From: Pseudomonas azadiae
Lineage (GTDB): Bacteria; Pseudomonadota; Gammaproteobacteria; Pseudomonadales; Pseudomonadaceae
Direction: 5' to 3'
DNA length: 64,000 bases
Assembly: GCF_019145355.1 (NCBI RefSeq)
Contig: NZ_JAHSTY010000001.1
Coordinates: 992,001 to 1,056,000 of the forward strand
This document shows, piece by piece, positions 1-9,200 of this stretch. How positions within the stretch are numbered: the stretch's first letter is position 1; each line of letters starts with the position of its first letter. The translations under genes and the position numbers were made by a program. Below the pieces are notes generated by a model. It ran no database searches. It saw only the letters and a program-made list of their open reading frames with translations, and was not told where the DNA came from.

Positions 1-327
1 ATGGCCGTGGCGGCCTTTCGCATCACCCAGGAAGCGGTCACCAACATGCTGCGTCACGCCCAGGCGCGCAATCTGCTGGTCCGCCTGCAACGCCTGCCCG
101 AGGGCCTGTCGCTGAGTATCTGCGATGACGGCCAGGGCTTCTCGCCAGCCGCCGACCCAGGCCTGGAAGGCCAACGGGGCATGGCCGGCATGTCCGAGCG
201 GGTTGATCAGTTGGGCGGCACCTTGTCGGTCAGCAGCCAACCGGGCAAAGGGACCCGGATCGACGTACTCTTGCCCTGGGCGCCCCGCGCCCTCGAACGG
301 GCCAGTTCCCCTAAGGTTTTCGAGTGA
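1..327 (+). CDS. Sensor histidine kinase, C-terminal part (5' truncated by window edge)
   Basis: This is the catalytic ATP-binding (HATPase) domain of a NarX/DesK-type histidine kinase that would phosphorylate the response regulator encoded next to it. Visible motifs are the N-box (ITQEAVTNMLRHA, residues 8-20), the G1 box DDGQG (42-46) and a GQRGMAGM-type G2 box (57-64). That last sequence is characteristic of kinases paired with LuxR/NarL regulators. The sensor and dimerisation domains must lie upstream, so the ATG at base 1 is probably an internal methionine. The stop overlaps the next start in a GTGA arrangement, so the two are translationally coupled. The signal sensed cannot be told. 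Confidence 0.85.
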   Translation: MAVAAFRITQEAVTNMLRHAQARNLLVRLQRLPEGLSLSICDDGQGFSPAADPGLEGQRGMAGMSERVDQLGGTLSVSSQPGKGTRIDVLLPWAPRALERASSPKVFE

Positions 328-983
328 GCTGCACATTACTCCTGGTGGACGACCACGCACTGATCCGGGCCGGCGTACGCGCGCTGGTGCAGGACATTCC
401 CGGCTACACGGTGATCGGCGAAGCCAGCGATGGCGCGCAGTTGCTGGAGCAGTTCAGCACGCTGCTGCCCGATGTCGTGCTGCTGGACCTGTCGATGAAG
501 CACACCGGCGGCCTGGACGCCTTACAGCAACTCAAGCGTGCCTACCCCCAGAGCCGCGTGTTGATCCTGTCGATGCACACCGACCCGCAATTGATCATGT
601 GCGCGCTGGAGTCCGGCGCCCATGGCTACCTGCTAAAGGACACCACCGCCAACGAGCTGGAACACGCGCTGCGGGCGTTGTGCAATAACGAACGCTACCT
701 GAGCCCGGCGATTGCCCACACCGTAATCAACCAGGCACTGGAGCGCAGCCAGGGCCCGACCACGCCTGCGGCTCATAGTCATAACCTGACCGCTCGGCAG
801 TTGGAGATCCTGCGCCTGATCGTGCGCGGCAAATCCACGCGTGAAATCGCCCACGGCCTGGGGTTGAGCATCAAGACCGTGGAAGCCCACCGCTCGCAGA
901 TCATGAAACGCCTGCAGATCTTCGACGTGGCGGGCCTGGTGTTATTCGCGGTGCGCGAGCAGATCATCAGCCTTGACGACTAG
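324..983 (+). CDS. LuxR/NarL-family response regulator
   Basis: A 219-residue two-component response regulator. The receiver domain covers about residues 1-120, with acidic pocket residues DD at 9-10, the phospho-acceptor Asp55 (LLDLS) and a conserved Lys in LLKDT. The C-terminal LuxR helix-turn-helix covers about 150-210 (LTARQLEILRLIVRGKS...SIKTVEAHRSQIMKRL). It starts at a GTG that overlaps the kinase stop. It presumably controls genes in response to the kinase upstream; targets are unknown. Its last 42 bp overlap the 3' end of the convergent lipid kinase gene. Confidence 0.92.
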   Translation: MSCTLLLVDDHALIRAGVRALVQDIPGYTVIGEASDGAQLLEQFSTLLPDVVLLDLSMKHTGGLDALQQLKRAYPQSRVLILSMHTDPQLIMCALESGAHGYLLKDTTANELEHALRALCNNERYLSPAIAHTVINQALERSQGPTTPAAHSHNLTARQLEILRLIVRGKSTREIAHGLGLSIKTVEAHRSQIMKRLQIFDVAGLVLFAVREQIISLDD

Positions 984-1862
984 CGGCGAATCGACCGGCA
1001 GGTGCACGCGCAAAGCCTTGGGCAAGGCTTCGAAGTGCAGGTCATCGCCCTCCAGCGGCTCGCCATCGAGATTGATGTACAGGCCCTGCGCAACCTTGAT
1101 ATTCACCCAGGGCAGGCGCGCGCGGACGAACATGGTGTCCAGGCCCCAGCCGTTGGTCATCAGCTCGCGAAGCGTGCCGACCACCTCCTGAGGCGCCGGC
1201 AGGATGCTGACGTCCAGCAACCCGTCATCCGCCATGGCACCAGGACATAGCTCATGCCCGCCACCCGCCTGACGACCATTGCCGATGCCCAGCGCGAGCA
1301 GCTCGCCCTTCCAGTGAAAATCCGGCCCCTCCAGTTCGCCATAGGCGGCTTTCAACTCACTGAAGCGCGACAGCCCGGTGAACAGATACGCCGCGCCGCC
1401 GAGGATCTTCTTCAGGTCTTCCGAGGTATTGGCGGTGACCTGGCTGCCAAAGCCGCCAGTGGCCATGTTGAGGAAGATCTGCCCGCCGACCTGACCAAGG
1501 TCGATTGCCCGGGCCGGCACGTCCAGCAGCGCCAGCGCCGGACCGGGTTCCAGCGGTACACCGGCGGCCTTGGCGAAATCGTTGGCGGTGCCCAGCGGCA
1601 TCAACACCAGGCTGGCGTCGGTCTTGGCCAGCGCCATGGCTTCGGCCACGTCGCGCAAAGTGCCGTCGCCGCCACCGGCAATGATGTGGGTATAGCCGTC
1701 GGCCAACGCTTCGTTAACCAGCCGCCCGGCGTCACCGCCCTCCCAGGTCACCCGTACCGCCAGCTCCCCACCCTGCTCGCGCCGGGCCTGCACGGCCGCT
1801 CGCACGTCCTCGTTGAGGGCTTGCTTGCCGTGGAGGATCAACAGTGCCTTGGGGATGCTCAT
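942..1862 (-). CDS. yegS: YegS-like lipid kinase
   Basis: A 306-residue member of the diacylglycerol kinase catalytic family, close to E. coli YegS, which phosphorylates lipids such as phosphatidylglycerol in vitro. The nucleotide-binding motif GGGDGTLRDV is at residues 63-72, and the C-terminal beta-sandwich carries the family's NLDGEPL sequence. The length matches YegS (about 300). The ATG at 1862 has a GGAG ribosome-binding site 8 nt upstream. It converges on the response regulator with a 42-bp overlap of coding ends and is not part of the TPS operon to its right, being separated by 88 bp with no clear terminator. Confidence 0.85.
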   Translation of the reverse strand: MSIPKALLILHGKQALNEDVRAAVQARREQGGELAVRVTWEGGDAGRLVNEALADGYTHIIAGGGDGTLRDVAEAMALAKTDASLVLMPLGTANDFAKAAGVPLEPGPALALLDVPARAIDLGQVGGQIFLNMATGGFGSQVTANTSEDLKKILGGAAYLFTGLSRFSELKAAYGELEGPDFHWKGELLALGIGNGRQAGGGHELCPGAMADDGLLDVSILPAPQEVVGTLRELMTNGWGLDTMFVRARLPWVNIKVAQGLYINLDGEPLEGDDLHFEALPKALRVHLPVDSPLVVKADDLLAHRE

Positions 1863-1950
1863 GGGAAAACTCCTGGTTCATAGGTGCATGCAGGATGTTG
1901 ACCTTTAAGGAGTAGGAAAAAGTCAGTGAGCCTGGAAATTAATTGGCGGG

Positions 1951-2502
1951 CTAAAAATTGTCCATCGCATTGCACATGGCTATTTTCCCGGTGGGCGGGG
2001 GGTTCACGGCCACCCATTGCTTGGCGCCCGCCGGCAGTTCATGCAGCTGGAACGAGCAGTTCGCCGACATTGAGCCCTGCACCATGTAATCCGCACCGGG
2101 GCGCGGTACGAAGCTCATGGTGCTGAAGCATTGCCGGGAATACTGCAGGCGGCCCAGGTAGTGGAACGCAATCGGCTTGTTCGCCGGCACCAACAGCTCC
2201 GACGTCACCGCTGCGTTCCACGTGTAGACCGGTCCGGGCATGCCGAGTGTTTCGCCGTTATGGTCGGGGAAGCCGGATTTCACCGACGCCATCACTCCAG
2301 CGCCCGGCACATTCCAGTCCAGGCAATCACGCCCCGGCACCGCGCGCACCATGCCGTCGGTAATCACCCGGACGCGCGCGGTCTCACCCGATTGCGGCGG
2401 CGCATAGGCAGTGCTGAGGGAGCGAATATTCGCCACCTGGCCGCACCCGGTGAGCAGCACCAGCAGCGTCAGGGGAACGGCAGGTAAAACGGTCATGGGC
2501 AT
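1951..2502 (-). CDS. Putative lipoprotein, third downstream of TpsA
   Basis: A 183-residue predicted lipoprotein of unrecognised family. It begins with a hydrophobic signal ending in a lipobox (LLTGC, Cys about 20), so the mature protein should be lipid-anchored and periplasm-facing. The mature part has several cysteines and no motif I know. It is the last gene of the likely operon tpsB - acyltransferase - tpsA - three lipoproteins, 26 bp after the previous one. The start could be the ATG at 2502 or at 2496; the ribosome-binding site is weak for both. An immunity or maturation role for the toxin is inferred from position only. Confidence 0.75.
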   Translation of the reverse strand: MPMTVLPAVPLTLLVLLTGCGQVANIRSLSTAYAPPQSGETARVRVITDGMVRAVPGRDCLDWNVPGAGVMASVKSGFPDHNGETLGMPGPVYTWNAAVTSELLVPANKPIAFHYLGRLQYSRQCFSTMSFVPRPGADYMVQGSMSANCSFQLHELPAGAKQWVAVNPPPTGKIAMCNAMDNF

Positions 2503-2528
2503 TCAACTCAAAAAGGACAAGGCGCCGG

Positions 2529-2855
2529 TCAGGGCTGACGGCAGTTCTGGCTGACCGACAACTGCGGCGCCGGCTCGTAGCTCACGCGCTGCAGCCCATC
2601 GGTGCCCTGGAACATGAAGTACTTGATGCGGCAATCCTTGAACATTTTCGAATAGCCCTCGGCCCGAAACCCCTGGCCGTCGACCTGTTTGGTCACCGCG
2701 TTGTTGCGGCTCACCACCGCGAGCACCTGCTGGTAGCTGTCACCCATGTTCACCCCGGGCTCGCCGGTGATGGCCGCCGAAGACGCGCACCCACCCAGGG
2801 TGGCCGCCGCCAGCAGCAGTGCGCTGCCGTACAGTCCATTGCGTATCTTGCTCAT
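2529..2855 (-). CDS. Putative lipoprotein, second downstream of TpsA
   Basis: A 108-residue predicted lipoprotein. The start at 2855 (MSKIRNG) is preferred over upstream in-frame codons because a GGAAG ribosome-binding site precedes it and the signal sequence begins there. The lipobox is LGGCAS, with the acylated Cys near residue 23. The mature part contains two more cysteines (KDCRIKYF near the middle, QNCRQP at the end) that could form a disulphide. No family recognised. It lies 25 bp from each neighbouring lipoprotein gene, consistent with one operon with the large TpsA. Confidence 0.78.
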   Translation of the reverse strand: MSKIRNGLYGSALLLAAATLGGCASSAAITGEPGVNMGDSYQQVLAVVSRNNAVTKQVDGQGFRAEGYSKMFKDCRIKYFMFQGTDGLQRVSYEPAPQLSVSQNCRQP

Positions 2856-2880
2856 CTCTTGCTTCCTTTTTAGTCGAAGA

Positions 2881-3192
2881 TTAACGGCGGCCGTCGCACA
2901 CCGGGGACTCACCAATGCGGCCAAGCTTGCACAGGTCCAGGTCATCGTTGCGTTTGAAGCCTGCGTCCTTCATGCAATAAAAGCGCATAAGTTTTTCATC
3001 GATGGGCGAACGGTCCCCCGCGCCATCCAGGTTGGTATACCCGCAGGCCCGCATGGCGTCTTTGACGCCCTGCTGAGAAACCCCGCTTTTTTTCCATTGG
3101 GTGAATTCACCCGGCGGCGGCTGAAAGCCCCTGCCCGTGCAGCCAATCAGTGACAACACGCAAACACTCAACAGCAGTTTCATAGCGACCAT
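2881..3192 (-). CDS. Cys-rich lipoprotein immediately downstream of TpsA; candidate immunity protein
   Basis: A 103-residue predicted lipoprotein with the short signal MVAMKLLLSVCVLSLIGC and a lipobox Cys near residue 18. The start at 3192 has an AAGGAAGAG ribosome-binding site; an ATG at 3183 (MKLLL) is possible. The mature part has paired cysteines (ACGYTN, FYCMKD, DLCKLG, PVCDGR) suggesting a small disulphide-stabilised periplasmic protein, and a WKKSGVSQQGVKDAM segment. It starts 41 bp after the tpsA stop, the position normally held by an immunity gene in contact-dependent systems. That role is inference; the family is not recognised with certainty. Confidence 0.8.
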   Translation of the reverse strand: MVAMKLLLSVCVLSLIGCTGRGFQPPPGEFTQWKKSGVSQQGVKDAMRACGYTNLDGAGDRSPIDEKLMRFYCMKDAGFKRNDDLDLCKLGRIGESPVCDGRR

Positions 3193-3233
3193 GGGACTCT
3201 TCCTTATCAGCGACGTTGGTACAGGGGTATCCA

Positions 3234-6200
3234 TCATGACTGCGGTTTGACCCTGATGAACTCCGGTTGGCCGTTGGGCGAATTGGTCCAGTACTTGGCG
3301 CACTGTTGGCCGCCATTGGCATAGCAGTTATGCGCGGTGTGTTCGGCACCAAAGACCTTCAGCCATTCCCACACACGGTTACTGCCCTCGGGAATGTTAC
3401 CGCCGGTCCCGGGGTTGAAACCGACGAGGGGCGCGCGGGCCACCGGGTCGAAATTGTGATTCTGGTACTGCAGCCCCATATTCTCGCGTTGCTCTGCGGA
3501 GGTCACGCTGGAGCGATCCTGCAATACCCCCAGCAACGTATCGGCTTTTTGCACCCCATACGCGGCACCGAAGAAATTCATCGCCGTATCGCTCAGCATG
3601 CCCACGTTGGCGGGATCACGTGCCAGCGACTCCATGGCATTGCCCGTGGTCATGGTGCCCCGACTGTGACCGTCGATGTGCAGCCCGCCCTGACCGAACT
3701 GGACCATGTATTCCTTGGTCTGCACGGTCGCGTTGGACAAGCCCCAGAAATCGTTCTCGAGATTTTTCTGGTACGCCGCAATCATCAGCTCCGAGGTGAA
3801 GTTGTTGGCCTTCTCGAAGTGGATCAGGTACTGCGGCCCGGTACCAGCCGAGCTGTGCTGCTCGGCATATTTGGCCGCACCGTCGGCGTCGTTGAAGATG
3901 CCGTTGTTGGCGATGTGCACCTTGCCGTCCGGGCCGGGCTTGAGGTGCTGCTTCTCTTCGGCGCTCAGCTCGCGATAGCGAACCTTGTCGTTTTCATCGC
4001 GCATCGCATTGCCGTTCTCATCCTTCATGACCTCATAGACCCTGGCCTTCTCAAGGAAAATCTTGCGATACGCCTCATCCGCCAGCAACGAGACCTGGCG
4101 ATACAGCTCACGCTTGATCTCCTGCTCGGCCTCGACCTTGCGCCCCATTTCCGCCACATCCAGACGATCCACGGCGGCGTGGGCGGCCTCGGTGTTGCGG
4201 TTGAGGTCGGCAATGGTCTCGTCGACGCTCATGCCGGCGACCACGCGCTGGCGTTCGGCGTTGGTGATGACCAGGGTGCCGGCGCTGATGGCGCTGCGGG
4301 TGTCGGTGGCCTCGGAGTCGGACTCCGAGGCATTGTTCAGGCTATTGGCGAGCAGCGCCTTGGCGGTGCCGAGCTTGCCGTCGAGCATGTCCGAGCTGAG
4401 GTCGACACCGGAGGTCTTGGCACTGGCTTCGGACACGTTGCGGATGTCCGACACGGTCAGGGTGCCGGTGGTCAGACTGTTCTTGCCGTCGGCGATGGCC
4501 TTGTCGGAACTGGCGATCACGCCGCCCTTGAGGTCGGTATTGCCGCGCACATTCAGGTCGAACCCGCCGTCGCCGGCGCGGATGCCCGATTGTTCGATGA
4601 CACTGGCGAAGTTGGACTTCTGCTTTGTGTTCGTGGAACTGAAGCTGGCCGTGGCGGCACCGGCACACACCGGCGGGATGCAGATGCTGATCCCGGCGCT
4701 CATGCTCTTCTGCTCGGAGGCAAAGGTGCTGGTGTCCTGCAGGCTCTCGACATTCAGGTCGCCGCCGACATCGGCCTTGACCGTGGTGCCCGAGACCACC
4801 GCGCCGCGCAGGGTCGTGTCCTTGCCGGAAATCAGGCTGACCTGATCCCCCGCTGTCACGTGGGTGTTGCTCCAGACCAGGTCGTTGCCGTCGGCATTGC
4901 CACGGCTCTGGGACGCCGAGGCGTTGAAGCTCAGGCCGTTTTTCTCGCCACCGAACGAAATACCGATGCCGATGCTGCCATTGATGCTCTTGTTAGTGCT
5001 GTGCTGCTCCATGGTGTTCTCGGCGCCCACCAGCAGGATATTGCGGTCGGCCTGCAACAACGCATCGTTGCCGGCGGTGATCTGGCTGCCTTGCACCGTC
5101 AAGTCGTTATTGCGCGTGCCGCCGCTGGCAATGATCGAGACGTCGTTGCCTGCCGCGACGGTCGAGCCGGCGGCGGTGTTGCCGTTCTGTTCGCTCTTGC
5201 TCTGGCTCTGATTAGTGCCCAGGGAAATGCTCAGGTTGATTCCGCCCATGGCCGCCGGATCGGCCGCGACCTGGGTGTAGGCATCGCTGGCGGACCACGC
5301 GGTGCTCAGCGCGGCCAGGGTTTTCATGCGCTTGTCGTCGGTGCGCTCGGAGGCTTGCTTCATGCGCTGCGCGGTCTGCACCGCATTCACCACCGGGCTG
5401 GTCAGGGTCAGGCTCACGCCGGTCTGCTTGAAGCGTTGTTCCTGTTGCTGCGAGCTGAGGTTGCGCGCCTCGAGGATGTTGACCTCGGAGGCCTGGATCG
5501 ACACATCACCCTTGGGCGCCACGACGTTGCTGCCCACCTGGCGGTATTCGCCGCCCGCGCTGACCAGCACGTTGCCGTCGGTGGCGCCGAGGCTGCTGGC
5601 GGCTGCCGTGGTCTGCTGACTGCGGTCCTTGTTGGTCTGCTGCTGCGAGCCAATGGTGACGGCAATCGCACCGCCGCTGAACATCCCGCTCTTTTTCACA
5701 TCCTTGCTGTGGGATTCATCCAACTGTTCGGTGGCGGCGAGGACCTTGATGTCATTGCCCGCCGCCAGCACCGTGCCCGAGGTCGACACCACGTTGCTGC
5801 CGGTGAGGGTGATGTTGTTGCCGGCCTGCAGCACCGCCTGCTCGCCACTCAGGGTGGCGGCCTGGGCACGGGTCTGGCTGACCGTGTCACGGGTGGTGGT
5901 GGTCTTCTTGGAGAACATGCCGTTGCTGCCGGTGACCTTGTGCGCCTCATCGGCGCTGTCAAAACGCTCGCTGGCCTCGACATTGATGTCGCGTACCGCG
6001 CTGACCACCACGGCCCCCGCCTCGCTGTTGACCACCGCACCGCGCGCCTGCACGTCGCGCCCGGCCCCCAGGCGAATATCGTCAGTGGCTTTCACCGCGC
6101 TGCCGACTTCATTGCGCCCGGCTTCCTTGCGCCAGTTGCTGCCATCCCACTGGTTGGCCTGGGTGTAGGACTCGCTCACCGTGGTCAGGTTGATGTCGTT

Positions 6201-9200
6201 GCCCGCCACCAGCGAGGTCTTGCCGCCGACGCCGGTGTTGCTGACCTCGGCGCCTTGCAGGTTGATGTTGTTGCCGGCCGTGGCAATCAGGTTCGCCGCC
6301 GGGGCCGACACGTACAGCCCGGCCACCCGCGACAACGCGGTGCGCGTGCCCTGGTCGCTCTGGCTGTCGGTGCTGATCGAACGCACATTCAGGTCGTTGC
6401 CGGCATTGACGGCCAGGCTGCTGTTGGCGCGGATAACACCACCGATGTTATTCACGTCCCGGCTGGCATTCAGGCTGACGTCGTTGCCCTGGATACGGCC
6501 ACCGAGGTTGTCGAGGTTCTGCACGCTGATGTTTACGCCATCGCGCCCGGACATACTGCCGGAGTTGACCAGGTCGCCGCGCACATCGAGGTTCAACGTG
6601 CGCCCGGCCATCAGTGCACCGGAACCGTCCACATCGCCTTCGCGAACCCGCACATACACCTGCGGCACCAGCACCTGGCGGACTTCGCCGCTGGCCAGGG
6701 TGACGTCCTTGGACACCAGCCACACGATGTCACTGGTCAGTTGGGCCATTTGCGCGGCGGTCAGTGCCACGCCCGGAATCAGCTTCCACTGATCGGCCAG
6801 GGTCACCGCACTGTCGATCATGCCGCGGTACTGCTCTTCGTCACTGGCGTAGCCGTCGACAAACCGGCGCCCGGTGAGTTGCGCCACTTGCTCGCGGATC
6901 AGCTTCTGTTCGTAGAAGCCGTCGCCCAGGCGTTGCTGGGTCGCCGCCGGGTCCAGGTTCAGGCGCTGCAGCATGTAGTCCGAAGACAGCCACTGGCGGT
7001 AATTGGCGAAGCGCGGGTCGGTCTCCACCAGGTAGCCGACGGTGCTCGTCGGGTGGGTGTGGAACAGGCTGCTGTCGGGCAGGTCCGGGTTAAAACCGCC
7101 GGTGCGGATCTGCTCCACACCGCTGGTGGCATTCTGCTGGGTCAGCGCCTGCACTTGGCTGATCGGCGTAACCGCGTAGGTTCGACCAACCCCCGACAGG
7201 TCGCCGGTGCCGGCGGTCTGATCGGTGACGTTGGCCAACACCAACGCACCGACCTGTGTCCCGCTGCCGTTGATCGCCGCGTACTCGGTGAACACGGTCG
7301 GGGTCAGCTTGATTTGTTGGATCAGCGGTGCCGGGGTGTAGGTAGTGACGCTGCGGCCCTGACGGTCGCGGCCTTTGCGCTGGATGCGATAGAAGTTGGT
7401 CAGGGTTCCGTTGTCGGTGGTGATGCGCTGGCCATCCACCTCGGTATTGGTCATGCTGCCGATGCTGCCGTTCAGGGCCTGCCCCGCGATGATCCGGCTC
7501 TTGTCGTTGATGACCTGATCGGCGATCAGGGTGAGGTTGCCACCGGCCAGCATCTGCGCAGGGTCAGACTGGGTGATCCGGGTTTCGGTGACTTCACGGG
7601 TGTAGTCGTAGCGGTTCCAGCGGTCCCTCACGCCTTCCGGCGTGACCAGATGCTGCACTTCGTCGTTATAGGTGGACACGTCGCCAGGCCCGTAGCGGTT
7701 GGTCGAGCCTGATAGCTGGAACTCCTGCAATACCCCGCGCGATACCACCGCCGTCTCGGTTGCAAAGTGCTCGTTGGTGTTGCGAATCACCCTGGCGTTG
7801 ACCCCCAGATTCCCCAGGGCCTCAACGGTGGCGCTCGCGTTGTTGAGTTCCTGCGCCTGGCCGACGGCGTTACCGTTGGCGTCCAGCGCGCTGCCGATCA
7901 CCAGATCGCCGGCACTGAAGATCAAGCCATGCTCGCGGTTGTTCACGTACTGACTGGCGATGTCCAGGCGGTTGCGCGCGGCAACCGTCGCAGCGGCCCC
8001 GCCTTCAAGGGTGTTGTTCAGCGTGGTGGCGGCGATGGACAGGTGATCGCCGTAGATACGTCCGGTGCCCAGGTTGTTCACGGTCGCGGCGTTGACCCGG
8101 GTGATTTCACCGTCGATCAAGCCACGGTTGTCGAGCTGCCCGCCCGCATTGACTTCCACCTGGCGCGCGCTGATAAGGCCGCTGCCGGTGTTGTCGAGGG
8201 TGTTGCTGTTCACGCGCAACAAGTTAGCGGCCTGGAAGGTGCCCTGGTTGGTCAGGCGCCCGCCGGTCTCGACGGTCAGGCCGCCGTTGGCCTGGAACAG
8301 GCCGCTGTTGACGAAGTCGCCGGCCAGCCGGAACGTCAGGTCGCCCAGGCTCAAGGCCCGGCCGCTACCACTGTAGTTGGCACTGTCCACGCGCAGCGCT
8401 TGCCCGGCGATCAGCGTGCCGCCTTCGTTGCTCACGGCCAGGGCTTTCTGCGCCAGATCGCGGTCGGCCACGGTCAGCAGAATGCCGGCGGAGACGACGC
8501 CCTGGGTGTTATCCAGGGTGCCGCGACCGGTGACGCTCATGACCGCATCGGAAACGATGGAGCCGACGCGGTTGGTGAGGTTATCGGCATCGAGGGTGAT
8601 GGACTGGCCCTTGATGCCCTGGTTGGCGCCCTGGGTCGAGCTATTGTCGACACTCCCGGCGGTGAGCAGCAGATGGCCGTCGGCCCGCAGCAGGCCGGCC
8701 TGGTTACTCACCGATTGTGCACCGACATCCAGGGCCTTGGCGCTGCCGATAAAGCCCTGGTCGTTGAGCAATTGCCCGGCGCGTACCGTGACCGTGTCCT
8801 GGCCAAGAATGCCGCCGTTGCTGCCCGAGTTGCGGTTGCTCAGCAACTGGCCGTGGGTGTCCAGCAACAGGCTCGACTTGGCCTGCACGATGCCGCCGTC
8901 ATTGAGCAGCACACCGCTGTCGACCGTCAGCGTGTCGCTGGCGTTGAGCGTGCCCCGGTTGTTATTCAACTGCTGACCGTGGGTGTCGATCAGCAATTGC
9001 GCGCCGGTAATCACGCCGCCCGTATTGCTCAGGCCCTGGACGTTGAGGGTCAGGGCCTTGGTGGACTCCAGGCGGCCGCCCGTGTTGTCCAACGGCTGGG
9101 TGCGGCTGGTCAGCAGCAGGTCGCCCGCGACCGAACCGAGGGTGCCGCCGTTGTTGAGGATGCTGTCCGCGTTGACCGTCAAGGTCCGGGCCGCCGCGAC

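Noticed and set aside
3267..7712. Plus-strand open frame of 1,481 codons antisense to tpsA
   Set aside because: It has the low-complexity, Val/Ala/His/Gln-rich composition of a shadow frame in high-GC DNA, no recognisable domain and no ribosome-binding site. The minus-strand TpsA is clearly the gene.
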